From positions 1 through 32,132 of the forward strand of contig JAUVHW010000013.1 of assembly GCA_030593075.1 (NCBI GenBank): a DNA stretch of 32,132 nt, given 5' to 3'. The DNA comes from Ardenticatenales bacterium. GTDB lineage: Bacteria > Chloroflexota > Anaerolineae > Promineifilales > UBA4811. Shown here in pieces: positions 7,388 through 15,007 of the stretch. Both the position numbers and the translations under genes were made by a program. Below the pieces are notes generated by a model. It made no database searches and was not told the DNA's origin. It worked only from the letters and a program-made list of their open reading frames with translations. Position 1 is the stretch's first letter. Every line of letters starts with the position of its first letter.

Positions 7388-8497
7388 GTGATGAACCCGG
7401 CAAGAACCCGTGTCGTGGTAGCCATGAGCGGCGGAGTGGATAGCTCGGTCGCGGCCGCTCTGCTGGCCAAGGCTGACTACCAGGTGGAAGGGCTGATGCT
7501 GCGGCTGTGGAGCGAGCCGGCCTCAGACGCTGGCGGCCGGCCGGAGAACCGCTGCTGCACACCGAGCCAGCTCGCCGATGCACAGTCCGTGGCCCAGACA
7601 CTGGGCATCCCTTTTCGCACTCTCGACGCGGTCGAGCTGTTCCGGAGCACAGTTGTCGAGAGCTATATCGGCGCTCACGCGGCCGGGCTGACTCCCAACC
7701 CTTGCGTGGTGTGCAACCGGCGGGTCCGATTCGGCTTTCTGCTGGACCAGGTGAGGGACTGGGGAGCGCAGTACCTGGCAACCGGCCATTACGTCCGCGT
7801 CCAGCAGAGCGGCCCCAGCTATCAGATCCTGCGCGGCGCCGATGCGGCCAAGGACCAGTCCTACGTGCTGTACTCGCTGAACCAGTCTCGCCTCCCCCAC
7901 CTGTTGTTCCCCCTGGGCGACTACACCAAGGCGGAGGTCCGGGCGCTGGCGCGGGAGTTTGGGCTGCCGGTGGCGGACAAGGCCGATAGCCAGGACGTCT
8001 GCTTCCTGGCAGACGGCGACTATCGCCGGTTTCTCCGCCAACAGGCACCGGACGCCATGCGGCCGGGACCGATCCTGGATCTTGGCGGGAATGTGGTAGG
8101 AAAGCACCAGGGGTTGGCCGCCTACACCATTGGCCAGCGAAAGAGACTCGGGATCAGCGCACCGAGCCCGCTCTATGTTCTGGCGACCGATCCGGCCCGC
8201 AACGCGCTGGTTGTGGGCCCCAGGAACGCTCTCGGCCGCCGAACCCTCACCACCGTGGACACCCGGTGGGTCGCCGGCCGGCCGCCGGCGGGGGATACCC
8301 CCTTCCAGGCCGAGATCAAGATCCGCTATCGGGGCCGGCTACTCCCGGCCGCCGTGACCCCTGGAAAGGACGGCAAGGCCACCGCCCGCTTTGAAGAGAC
8401 CCTCTCGGACATCACGCCTGGCCAGGCGGCCGTGTTCTACCAGGGCAGCACCTGCCTTGGCGGAGGGACAATCGCGCCCTGGGAGGAATCGACATGA
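7388..8497 (+). CDS. mnmA: tRNA-specific 2-thiouridylase MnmA
   Basis: VVVAMSGGVDSSVAAALL PP-loop; TPNPCVVCNRRVRFGFLL; ATGHYVRV; DQSYVLYSL; SQDVCFL. Confidence 0.96.
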   Translation: MMNPARTRVVVAMSGGVDSSVAAALLAKADYQVEGLMLRLWSEPASDAGGRPENRCCTPSQLADAQSVAQTLGIPFRTLDAVELFRSTVVESYIGAHAAGLTPNPCVVCNRRVRFGFLLDQVRDWGAQYLATGHYVRVQQSGPSYQILRGADAAKDQSYVLYSLNQSRLPHLLFPLGDYTKAEVRALAREFGLPVADKADSQDVCFLADGDYRRFLRQQAPDAMRPGPILDLGGNVVGKHQGLAAYTIGQRKRLGISAPSPLYVLATDPARNALVVGPRNALGRRTLTTVDTRWVAGRPPAGDTPFQAEIKIRYRGRLLPAAVTPGKDGKATARFEETLSDITPGQAAVFYQGSTCLGGGTIAPWEEST

Positions 8498-8796
8498 ATC
8501 TCCCCACCATTTCGCCCGGTATTGTCTTTGCGTTTCTGCTGGCCACAGCCTACGGGGCAGGTTTTCACCTGCTCTTCGGAGGGCCGCTGCGCAAGCTCGT
8601 GCTCTACCTGCTGGCAGGCTGGCTGGGATTCGCCCTGGGTCAGTGGGTGGGTGCCACTCTGGGCCTCTCGATCCTTGACATTGGGCCAGTCCACACCTTT
8701 GCTGCCAGCCTGGGTTCGTGGGTAGCGCTATTTGCCTCCCAATGGCTGAGCAAGGAGGGGCCCTCTGCAACAGACAACGACGCCCAGGCGCTTTGA
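8494..8796 (+). CDS. Small membrane protein, unknown function
   Basis: 100 aa, three hydrophobic segments; ATGA overlap with the mnmA stop. Confidence 0.75.
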   Translation: MNLPTISPGIVFAFLLATAYGAGFHLLFGGPLRKLVLYLLAGWLGFALGQWVGATLGLSILDIGPVHTFAASLGSWVALFASQWLSKEGPSATDNDAQAL

Positions 8797-8820
8797 CACC
8801 CAATCCAAACGTGCTATAAT
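8793..8820 (+). promoter_or_regulatory. Perfect-consensus sigma70-type promoter
   Basis: TTGACA-N16-TATAAT; the -35 overlaps the TGA stop of the upstream ORF; ATG at 8838 with GGAAAGG SD. Confidence 0.8.
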
Positions 8821-8837
8821 GCCGGAAAGGTAAGCCC

Positions 8838-9362
8838 ATGCCTGATGTCCCGGCCCCAGTGCACGAGGACAAGCAGACCGAACCCTCTGCGCCCGCCCCG
8901 GCCAAGCCGCTGATCCAGCGCAAGCACGTCTTTGCGGCCAGCTTTGTGTTGCTGATTGCACTGGCCGCGCTCGTTTTCCTGGTCATTCTGGCGGTCAACT
9001 ACCCTCTCCACACCGAGACTGTACGAGACATCGCCATCGTCGCGCTGGCGGCCGAGTCAGGGCTGATAGGCGTGGCTCTGATCGTACTCATCACGCAGGT
9101 CGCCCGTCTGGCCAACATGCTGGAGTACGAGATCAAGCCCATCATCCAGAACACGGCCGACACGGTCAGCACGGTGCGCGGCACAGCCGCCTTTATGAGC
9201 GAGCACATGGTATCGCCGGTCATCAAGGCATCCAGCTATACCAGGGGAATCCTGCGGTTGGCAGGAGCCGTTGGGAGCTTGATATCGATTGGAAGCGCTA
9301 GGAGCCCGGCAAAGCCACGGGCGGATTCGGAATCACAGCCATCAGAAGGAGGTAGACAATGA
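8838..9362 (+). CDS. Membrane protein, DUF948-like partner of YtxH protein
   Basis: 174 aa, two TM segments then an amphipathic region (EYEIKPIIQNTADTVSTVRGTAAFMSEHMVSPVI); ATGA overlap with the next gene. Confidence 0.7.
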   Translation: MPDVPAPVHEDKQTEPSAPAPAKPLIQRKHVFAASFVLLIALAALVFLVILAVNYPLHTETVRDIAIVALAAESGLIGVALIVLITQVARLANMLEYEIKPIIQNTADTVSTVRGTAAFMSEHMVSPVIKASSYTRGILRLAGAVGSLISIGSARSPAKPRADSESQPSEGGRQ

Positions 9363-9691
9363 GCAGCGGTGATGATTTTGGCGCCTTTTTTGCAGGATTT
9401 GTCGTTGGGGGGCTGGTAGGGGCAGCCACAGCCCTCATCCTGGCGCCGCAGTCCGGCGAGGAGACGCGCGCCCAGATACAGCAGCGAGGGATTGAGCTGC
9501 AGGCCAGGGCACAGGAGACGCTGGAGGACGCTCGCAGAAAGGCGGGTGAGAAGCTCACGGAGGCCCAAGAGCGCGGCAAGGTGATCCTGGAGGAGCAGAA
9601 GGTCAAGCTGGGATCGGCCCTGGAGGAGGGCAAGAAGGCCGTGGGCGACAAGATCAAGAAGGAAGAGCCTCCGGCCGAAGCCGAGGCCTAA
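9359..9691 (+). CDS. YtxH domain-containing protein
   Basis: FFAGFVVGGLVGAATALILAPQSGEETRAQIQQRG followed by a coiled-coil-like tail. Confidence 0.88.
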   Translation: MSSGDDFGAFFAGFVVGGLVGAATALILAPQSGEETRAQIQQRGIELQARAQETLEDARRKAGEKLTEAQERGKVILEEQKVKLGSALEEGKKAVGDKIKKEEPPAEAEA

Positions 9692-9711
9692 TCGACGCCA
9701 TCGGAGCGATC

Positions 9712-9750
9712 AAGCGGGAGCGGCGTACGACCAGCTCCCGCTTTGCTGTT
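9712..9750 (+). terminator. Intrinsic terminator
   Basis: AAGCGGGAGC-N12-GCTCCCGCTT perfect 10-bp stem followed by TGCTGTT. Confidence 0.75.
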
Positions 9751-9758
9751 CAGCGGCG

Positions 9759-10268
9759 ATGAACACAATCGCATTCAGGACTCCCTTTGGCGACGCGGCC
9801 GTGGTGTACAAGCCCGGACCCGACGCCGGCCTTGTGAGGCGGGTCATCCTTCCGACTATGGATCCCCAGGTCCTTGAGGCGGAGATGGCCTCGTATTCCG
9901 CTCATCTGGCGGACAAGCATCCGGACAACATCTCTGACCTGGTATGCCGCATCCAGGCGTACCTCAACGGGGAGCGCGCCGCCCTACCGATTGGGCCGCT
10001 CGACTTGACCGCTTGCTCTCCCTTCCAGCAGCAGGTCCTGCGTCTAGAGTACACCATTCCATACGGAGAAGTGCGCACCTATCAGTGGCTGGCGGACCGC
10101 CTCGGAAAGCCCCGGGCAGCCAGGGCGGTGGGCAATGCGCTGGCCCGCAATCCATTCCCTCTGGTGATCCCTTGCCACCGCTGCATTCGGTCGGATGGCA
10201 CGCTGGGCGGGTTCCAGCGGCCGGGCCTCAAGGCACAGCTGTTGGCACTAGAGGGGTACACCGGCTGA
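9759..10268 (+). CDS. ogt: Methylated-DNA--[protein]-cysteine S-methyltransferase
   Basis: FQQQVLRLEYTIPYGEVRTYQWLADRLGKPRAARAVGNALARNPFPLVIPCHRCIRSDGTLGGFQ; PCHR active site. Confidence 0.95.
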   Translation: MNTIAFRTPFGDAAVVYKPGPDAGLVRRVILPTMDPQVLEAEMASYSAHLADKHPDNISDLVCRIQAYLNGERAALPIGPLDLTACSPFQQQVLRLEYTIPYGEVRTYQWLADRLGKPRAARAVGNALARNPFPLVIPCHRCIRSDGTLGGFQRPGLKAQLLALEGYTG

Positions 10269-10407
10269 CGCTCCGGTAGAGGCCCAGGCCTCCCGCAATC
10301 CTCGGCTGGAGGAGACCAGGACAGGGACCAGGCACTCAGGCGCCTGTTCTCAACAGGGGGTCGGCTACGACATGAAGGCGCGCGGACCCCCAGTCCTCGC
10401 ACGAGCA

Positions 10408-11694
10408 ATGCGGATATACCTCGGCTCGATTGGCTGCAGGCTGAACCAGAGTGAGATCGAGAGCCTTGCTCGCCGCTTGGCGAGCGAGGGGCACTGCATC
10501 GCCCTCTCCCCAGCCGAATCAGCTATCTGCATCCTGAACACCTGCGCGGTCACGCGCAGGGCGGCGGCCAAATCGCGCCAGGCTGCCCGCCGCTGCCACC
10601 GGGCTGCTCCCCACGCGGCGGTGCTTCTCACCGGCTGCTACGCCACTCTCTTTCCGGCCGAGGCTCGTGCACTGCCCGGCGTAGTACGGGTGGTCAGCAA
10701 CCCAGAGAAGGCCAGCCTACTTCCAATGGTAGAGTCGCTAGGAGGCGCCGGCGACGGGGCTCAACTGGGTCCCAAGCCGCGGCCGGATGAGTGCGGACGG
10801 CTGCCAGGCGGGCGGACCCGCGCCTTTGTCAAGGTGCAAGATGGCTGCGACAACCATTGCACCTACTGCGTCACCAGAGTGGCGCGCGGCCTAGGCCGCA
10901 GCCGGCCGAAGGCCGAGGTGATGGCCGAGATCCAGGCGCTGGATGCGGCCGGCTATCAAGAGGTCGTCCTGACCGGCGTCCACCTGGGAAGCTACGGGCC
11001 GGAGACCAGCCTGCGCGAACTGGTCGAAAGCATCCTGGCCCAGACCAGCGTGGCTCGCATCAGGCTCTCGTCGCTGGAGCCGTGGGACCTGGAGCCAGGA
11101 TTCTTTGCTCTCTGGCAGGACCCTCGTCTTTGCCGGCAACTGCACCTGCCCCTGCAGAGCGGATCAGCGAGCGTCCTGCGCCGCATGGGGCGGCAGATCA
11201 CTCCTGAAGGGTACCGGGCGCTAGCCACGGCCGCTCTGGATGCCATCCCAGACCTGGCCCTGACGACCGATGTGATGGTAGGCTTTCCCGGCGAGACCGA
11301 AGAGGAGTTTGAGGACAGCCTGAGCTTGGTGCGCGAATCGCGCCTGGCGCGGCTCCACGTCTTCGGCTACTCTAGCCGGCCGGGCACGGCCGCCGCCCGG
11401 ATGCCGGGGCACCTTGCACCGGACGTCATCCGCGAGAGAAGCCGCTTGATGCGGGAACTGGGCCGCCAGAAACAGGAGCAGTTCATACAGCGATTCGTGG
11501 GCCGCACCATGGAGGTGCTCTGGGAGTCCCCGGCCGGCGACGGCCTGTGGCGCGGTCACACTGACCACTACATCCAGGTGACGGCTGCTAGCGACCTTCC
11601 TCTGAAGAATTCGCGGACGCCAACACTCCTGACCGGCCTGCGGCCGGGCGGGATGCACGGGAGAGTGATGCCAGAGACCCAGGAGGGCGCGTGA
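10408..11694 (+). CDS. mtaB: MiaB-like tRNA methylthiotransferase (MtaB type)
   Basis: YLGSIGCRLNQSEIES, NTCAVTRRAAAKSRQ, TGCYA, QDGCDNHCTYCVTRVARG radical-SAM motif. ORF extends to 10372; ATG 10408 (MRIYLG) preferred. Confidence 0.94.
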   Translation: MRIYLGSIGCRLNQSEIESLARRLASEGHCIALSPAESAICILNTCAVTRRAAAKSRQAARRCHRAAPHAAVLLTGCYATLFPAEARALPGVVRVVSNPEKASLLPMVESLGGAGDGAQLGPKPRPDECGRLPGGRTRAFVKVQDGCDNHCTYCVTRVARGLGRSRPKAEVMAEIQALDAAGYQEVVLTGVHLGSYGPETSLRELVESILAQTSVARIRLSSLEPWDLEPGFFALWQDPRLCRQLHLPLQSGSASVLRRMGRQITPEGYRALATAALDAIPDLALTTDVMVGFPGETEEEFEDSLSLVRESRLARLHVFGYSSRPGTAAARMPGHLAPDVIRERSRLMRELGRQKQEQFIQRFVGRTMEVLWESPAGDGLWRGHTDHYIQVTAASDLPLKNSRTPTLLTGLRPGGMHGRVMPETQEGA

Positions 11695-13718
11695 CCACGG
11701 CCGGCAAAGAGAGCCCAGTCCCCCTGGACACAGAATTCGACGTCGCCCTGGCCAACCAACTAGCCCACCTCGAATCCTACAACAAGCACCTCTACCGCCC
11801 CAACAGCTACCTGCACAAGTGGTGGGCCCGGCGCTGCGGCAGCACCTTTCGCCTCATCTTGAAGGCTCTGGCGGAGGACCCGCAGGAGCGGGACTATTAC
11901 GCAGCAGGCGGCCTGAAGGGCAAGGTCATCCTCGACCCCATGATCGGGGGTGGCACCGTACTACACGAAGCGATCCGCCTGGGGGCCAACGTTATCGGCG
12001 CTGACCTGGACCCCATCCCGGTCCTGCAGGCCCGCGCCACTCTGAGCCCCTGCCCTCTGGAGAAGCTCGAAGCTGCCTTTGACCAGCTCATGGTGAGTCT
12101 GCGCCGGGAGCTGCGGCCGCTCTTTGCCACCTCCTGCCCCGAGTGCCATCAGGCCACCGAGTTCCGATTCGTGCTCTGCGGAACACGCCGCGCCTGCCGG
12201 TGTGGTCCGGCCCTGCTAGTAGACTCCACGGTGCTGCGGCACGAATCGGACGGTACAAGGGTCCGCATCTGCCCCAGTTGCCGCACCATCGCCCGCCACC
12301 AGGGGCGCGCGGCCGGTCACTGTACCCACTGCCCGCCCGGCCAGCCCAGGCCGCCGCTAGTGGAAAAGGGGAACCGGAAATGCAGCGCCTGCGGAGCGCC
12401 CTACCAGGAGGACAGGCAGGCCCCCTTTTACGCCCGGTACGAGCCATTCGCGGTGGCCGGCCGGTGCCCGCAACACGGCCTTTTCTTCGCTGCCCCCACG
12501 GCGGCCGACCTGGCTCTCATAGAGCGCGCCAACAGCATGAGATCGACGGTCGAGCAGGCCTTGCGCTCTCCCGTACCGCCCATGCAGGCGGACCGTCCCG
12601 GTCCGGACGATTTCAGGATCAAGTCGGGCCCCAAGTCGGCCGACCTGCTCGGCCGGGGGATAGCCAGCTATCTGGACCTCTTTTCCAGTCGCCAGCTCCT
12701 GGTTATGCAGCAGGCCATCCGGCAGTTGGCTGCTTTCGAGCCTCTTGTCCGTCTCAATCTGGCCTTGCTGGTTTCCACCTCCCTGGAATTCAACTCGATG
12801 CTCTGTGGCTACAAAGGGGTCAACAAGCGCCGGCCGGGAGCGGTACGGCATGCTTTCTCCCATCACGCCTACTCTTTTCCCCACACCGCGCTGGAAAACA
12901 ACCCCCTCTACCCGGCGAGGGCTTCGGGCACCCTGGAGAGGCTGTTCCACGACCGCATACGCCGGGCTCGGCGCTGGGCTGATCGGCCTGTAGAGCGCGT
13001 GATCAAGGATGGGTCCCCCGTGACCCAGCCCGTGGACGAGGTAGACAGCGGCGTGGAAGTGAACCGGGCGGAGGGGCTGCGCCAGGGAGAGCGCCGCTTC
13101 CTGCTCATTCAGGCGCCATCTCAATCGCTCGCCCTCGAATCCGACAGCGCAGATGCCATCGTCACCGACCCGCCCTACTTTGACAGCGTGCAGTACAGCG
13201 ACCTGGCGGCGTTTTTCCACGTCTGGCTGAGAAGGATGCTCCCGGACGAGGCCAACTGGGACATCGATCTCGCAGAGTCCGCGGTGAACCCTCGCTCCGG
13301 CGGCGGGGAACAGTACACTCGGGTTCTGGGCGCCATCTTTTCCGAGTGCCACCGGGTCCTGCGTAAACCCCACGGGCGCCTGGTCTTCACTTTCCACCAC
13401 CGGCACAGCAGGGGATGGGCCGCCCTCACACGCGCCCTCAAGCGGGCCGGCTTTCGGCTGCGCAGCCGTTACGTAGTGCACTCAGAGAGCCCCGCATCGG
13501 TGCACATAGCCAACCTCAACTCCCTGACGCACGATGCAATACTGGTGCTGGCGCCGGCCGAGGCTGTACCGGCGCAAGGGTGGCAGCTTCCTTCCACGGT
13601 GGACAAGAGTGACAGCCGCCGCTTCTGCCAGGACTGCTCCTCCGCGCTGGGGTGGATGCTGGATGCTGGTCTCGACGGAGCCGAGATCGAACAGCAGTGG
13701 ACGCAACTCCTCGCGTAG
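11691..13718 (+). CDS. DNA methylase with Cys-rich (Zn-binding) insert, DUF1156/COG1743-like
   Basis: SYNKHLYRPNSYLHKWWARRCGSTFRLIL, DPMIGGGTVLHEAIRLGANVIGADLDP, TDPPYFDSVQYSDL; multiple CxxC pairs (CPEC, CPSC, CTHC, CSAC). GTGA overlap with the mtaB stop. Confidence 0.88.
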   Translation: MTTAGKESPVPLDTEFDVALANQLAHLESYNKHLYRPNSYLHKWWARRCGSTFRLILKALAEDPQERDYYAAGGLKGKVILDPMIGGGTVLHEAIRLGANVIGADLDPIPVLQARATLSPCPLEKLEAAFDQLMVSLRRELRPLFATSCPECHQATEFRFVLCGTRRACRCGPALLVDSTVLRHESDGTRVRICPSCRTIARHQGRAAGHCTHCPPGQPRPPLVEKGNRKCSACGAPYQEDRQAPFYARYEPFAVAGRCPQHGLFFAAPTAADLALIERANSMRSTVEQALRSPVPPMQADRPGPDDFRIKSGPKSADLLGRGIASYLDLFSSRQLLVMQQAIRQLAAFEPLVRLNLALLVSTSLEFNSMLCGYKGVNKRRPGAVRHAFSHHAYSFPHTALENNPLYPARASGTLERLFHDRIRRARRWADRPVERVIKDGSPVTQPVDEVDSGVEVNRAEGLRQGERRFLLIQAPSQSLALESDSADAIVTDPPYFDSVQYSDLAAFFHVWLRRMLPDEANWDIDLAESAVNPRSGGGEQYTRVLGAIFSECHRVLRKPHGRLVFTFHHRHSRGWAALTRALKRAGFRLRSRYVVHSESPASVHIANLNSLTHDAILVLAPAEAVPAQGWQLPSTVDKSDSRRFCQDCSSALGWMLDAGLDGAEIEQQWTQLLA

Positions 13719-13960
13719 CGCCCGCAAACGAGCAGAGGGATCTCCCACACGTGCGCTGGTCCGCCGGCCGGGCCTCTTCCGCTCGTCCTGGAGGACATGC
13801 AGCGCCAGACAGGGGGCGAGACAGTGACGCTTCCGGCCATGAGCCGCCCTTGTTTCAGAGGGCAATCTGGAGTAGACTGATCCAGACGGGCCACAGACTC
13901 TGCGCGCCCCTTCGCGGCTCCGCCGTCGAAGCGGACAGTGCATGAATAGGAGGAAGAAAG

Positions 13961-14446
13961 ATGCAGCTCTCAACCGTAGCCATTGACAAGCCGGAGGCCA
14001 CCAACTTTATCCTGGGCCAGACCCACTTTATCAAGTCGGTGGAAGACATCCACGAGGCGATGGTGACTGCAGTGCCGGGAATCAAGTTTGGCCTGGCCTT
14101 CTGCGAGGCCTCCGGCGAGTGCCTGATCCGCTGGACGGGCACCGATCCGGCGATGATCGAACTCGCGCAAAAGAACGCAGTGGCGCTCTCGGCTGGCCAC
14201 ACCTTTATCGTGTTTCTCGGAGAAGGCTACTTTCCTATCAACGTGTTGAACGCCATCAAGATGGTGCCCGAGGTCTGTCGCATCTTCTGTGCTACGGCCA
14301 ATCCGGTCCAGGTCGTCATTGGCGAGACCGACCAGGGGCGCGGCATCCTGGGCGTCATCGACGGTTTCACAAGCAAGGGTGTCGAGACAGACAAGGACAT
14401 CCAGTGGCGCAGAGATTTCCTGCGCACGATTGGCTACAAGCTGTGA
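13961..14446 (+). CDS. Adenosine-specific kinase (COG1839 / Adenosine_kin family)
   Basis: 161 aa: NFILGQTHFIKSVEDIHEAMVTAVPGIKFGLAFCEASG...FLGEGYFPINVLNAIKMVPEVCRIFCATANPVQVVIGETDQGRGILGVIDG; strong SD AGGAGG. Confidence 0.92.
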   Translation: MQLSTVAIDKPEATNFILGQTHFIKSVEDIHEAMVTAVPGIKFGLAFCEASGECLIRWTGTDPAMIELAQKNAVALSAGHTFIVFLGEGYFPINVLNAIKMVPEVCRIFCATANPVQVVIGETDQGRGILGVIDGFTSKGVETDKDIQWRRDFLRTIGYKL

Positions 14447-14533
14447 CCGGACCGGTGCGCTGCCGGCGCGAGGCTGGCGTTTGGCGGCGGCCGGTGTTAT
14501 ACTGTCTGGCAACGTGATCAGATCGGATAGGCC

Positions 14534-14983
14534 ATGACTACAATCAAGGAATCCCTGACCAGCGACCTCAAAGCCTCAATGCGCTCTGGCGACCGGCAGC
14601 GCCGAGACACTCTGCGCCTGCTGCTGGCAGCGGTCAAACAGGTAGAGGTGGACCAGCGGACCACGCTGGACGACAAGCAGCTTCAGGCTCTGTTGCACAA
14701 GGAAGCCAAGAAACGACAGGAGTCCATCGCCGACTTTACCCGGGCAGGCCGGCCAGAGGCGGCCGATACCGAACGAGCTGAACTTGCCATCATAGAGGAA
14801 TACTTGCCGGCCCAGGCCACGGCCGAAGAGATGACCGCCCGAGCAGCTGCCATAATCGAGGAGAAAGAGGTCAGCGGCCCCAGGGCAATCGGCCTGGTCA
14901 TGAAACAGATGATGGCCGAGTTTCAGGGCACAGCCGACGGCCGGCAGGTCAACGAGATAGTACGCAAGCTCCTCGGCTCTTGA
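14534..14983 (+). CDS. GatB/YqeY domain-containing protein
   Basis: LTSDLKASMRSGDRQRRDTLRLLLAAVKQVEV...KKRQESIADFTRAGRPEAADTERAELAIIEEYLPAQ. Confidence 0.94.
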   Translation: MTTIKESLTSDLKASMRSGDRQRRDTLRLLLAAVKQVEVDQRTTLDDKQLQALLHKEAKKRQESIADFTRAGRPEAADTERAELAIIEEYLPAQATAEEMTARAAAIIEEKEVSGPRAIGLVMKQMMAEFQGTADGRQVNEIVRKLLGS

Positions 14984-15007
14984 GGGGCTCCTACCGAGCC
15001 ACCGCCC

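Noticed and set aside
10279-10360. Short palindromes GAGGCC-CA-GGCCTC and CAGGCGCCTG after the MGMT gene
   Set aside because: Too short and lacking a T-run to call a terminator; base composition alone could give these.
10465-10488. Strong hairpin CTTGCTCGCC-GCTT-GGCGAGCGAG inside mtaB
   Set aside because: Lies in conserved coding sequence (ESLARRLASEGH), no T-run; most likely a codon coincidence.
12357-13481. 374-aa minus-strand ORF opposite the DNA methylase
   Set aside because: Shadow ORF of a convincing CDS; no recognisable domains.
11691-14446. Possible restriction-modification or anti-phage defence island
   Set aside because: Only a solitary methylase is present; no nuclease, helicase, DUF499, toxin-antitoxin or mobile genes; neighbours are housekeeping.
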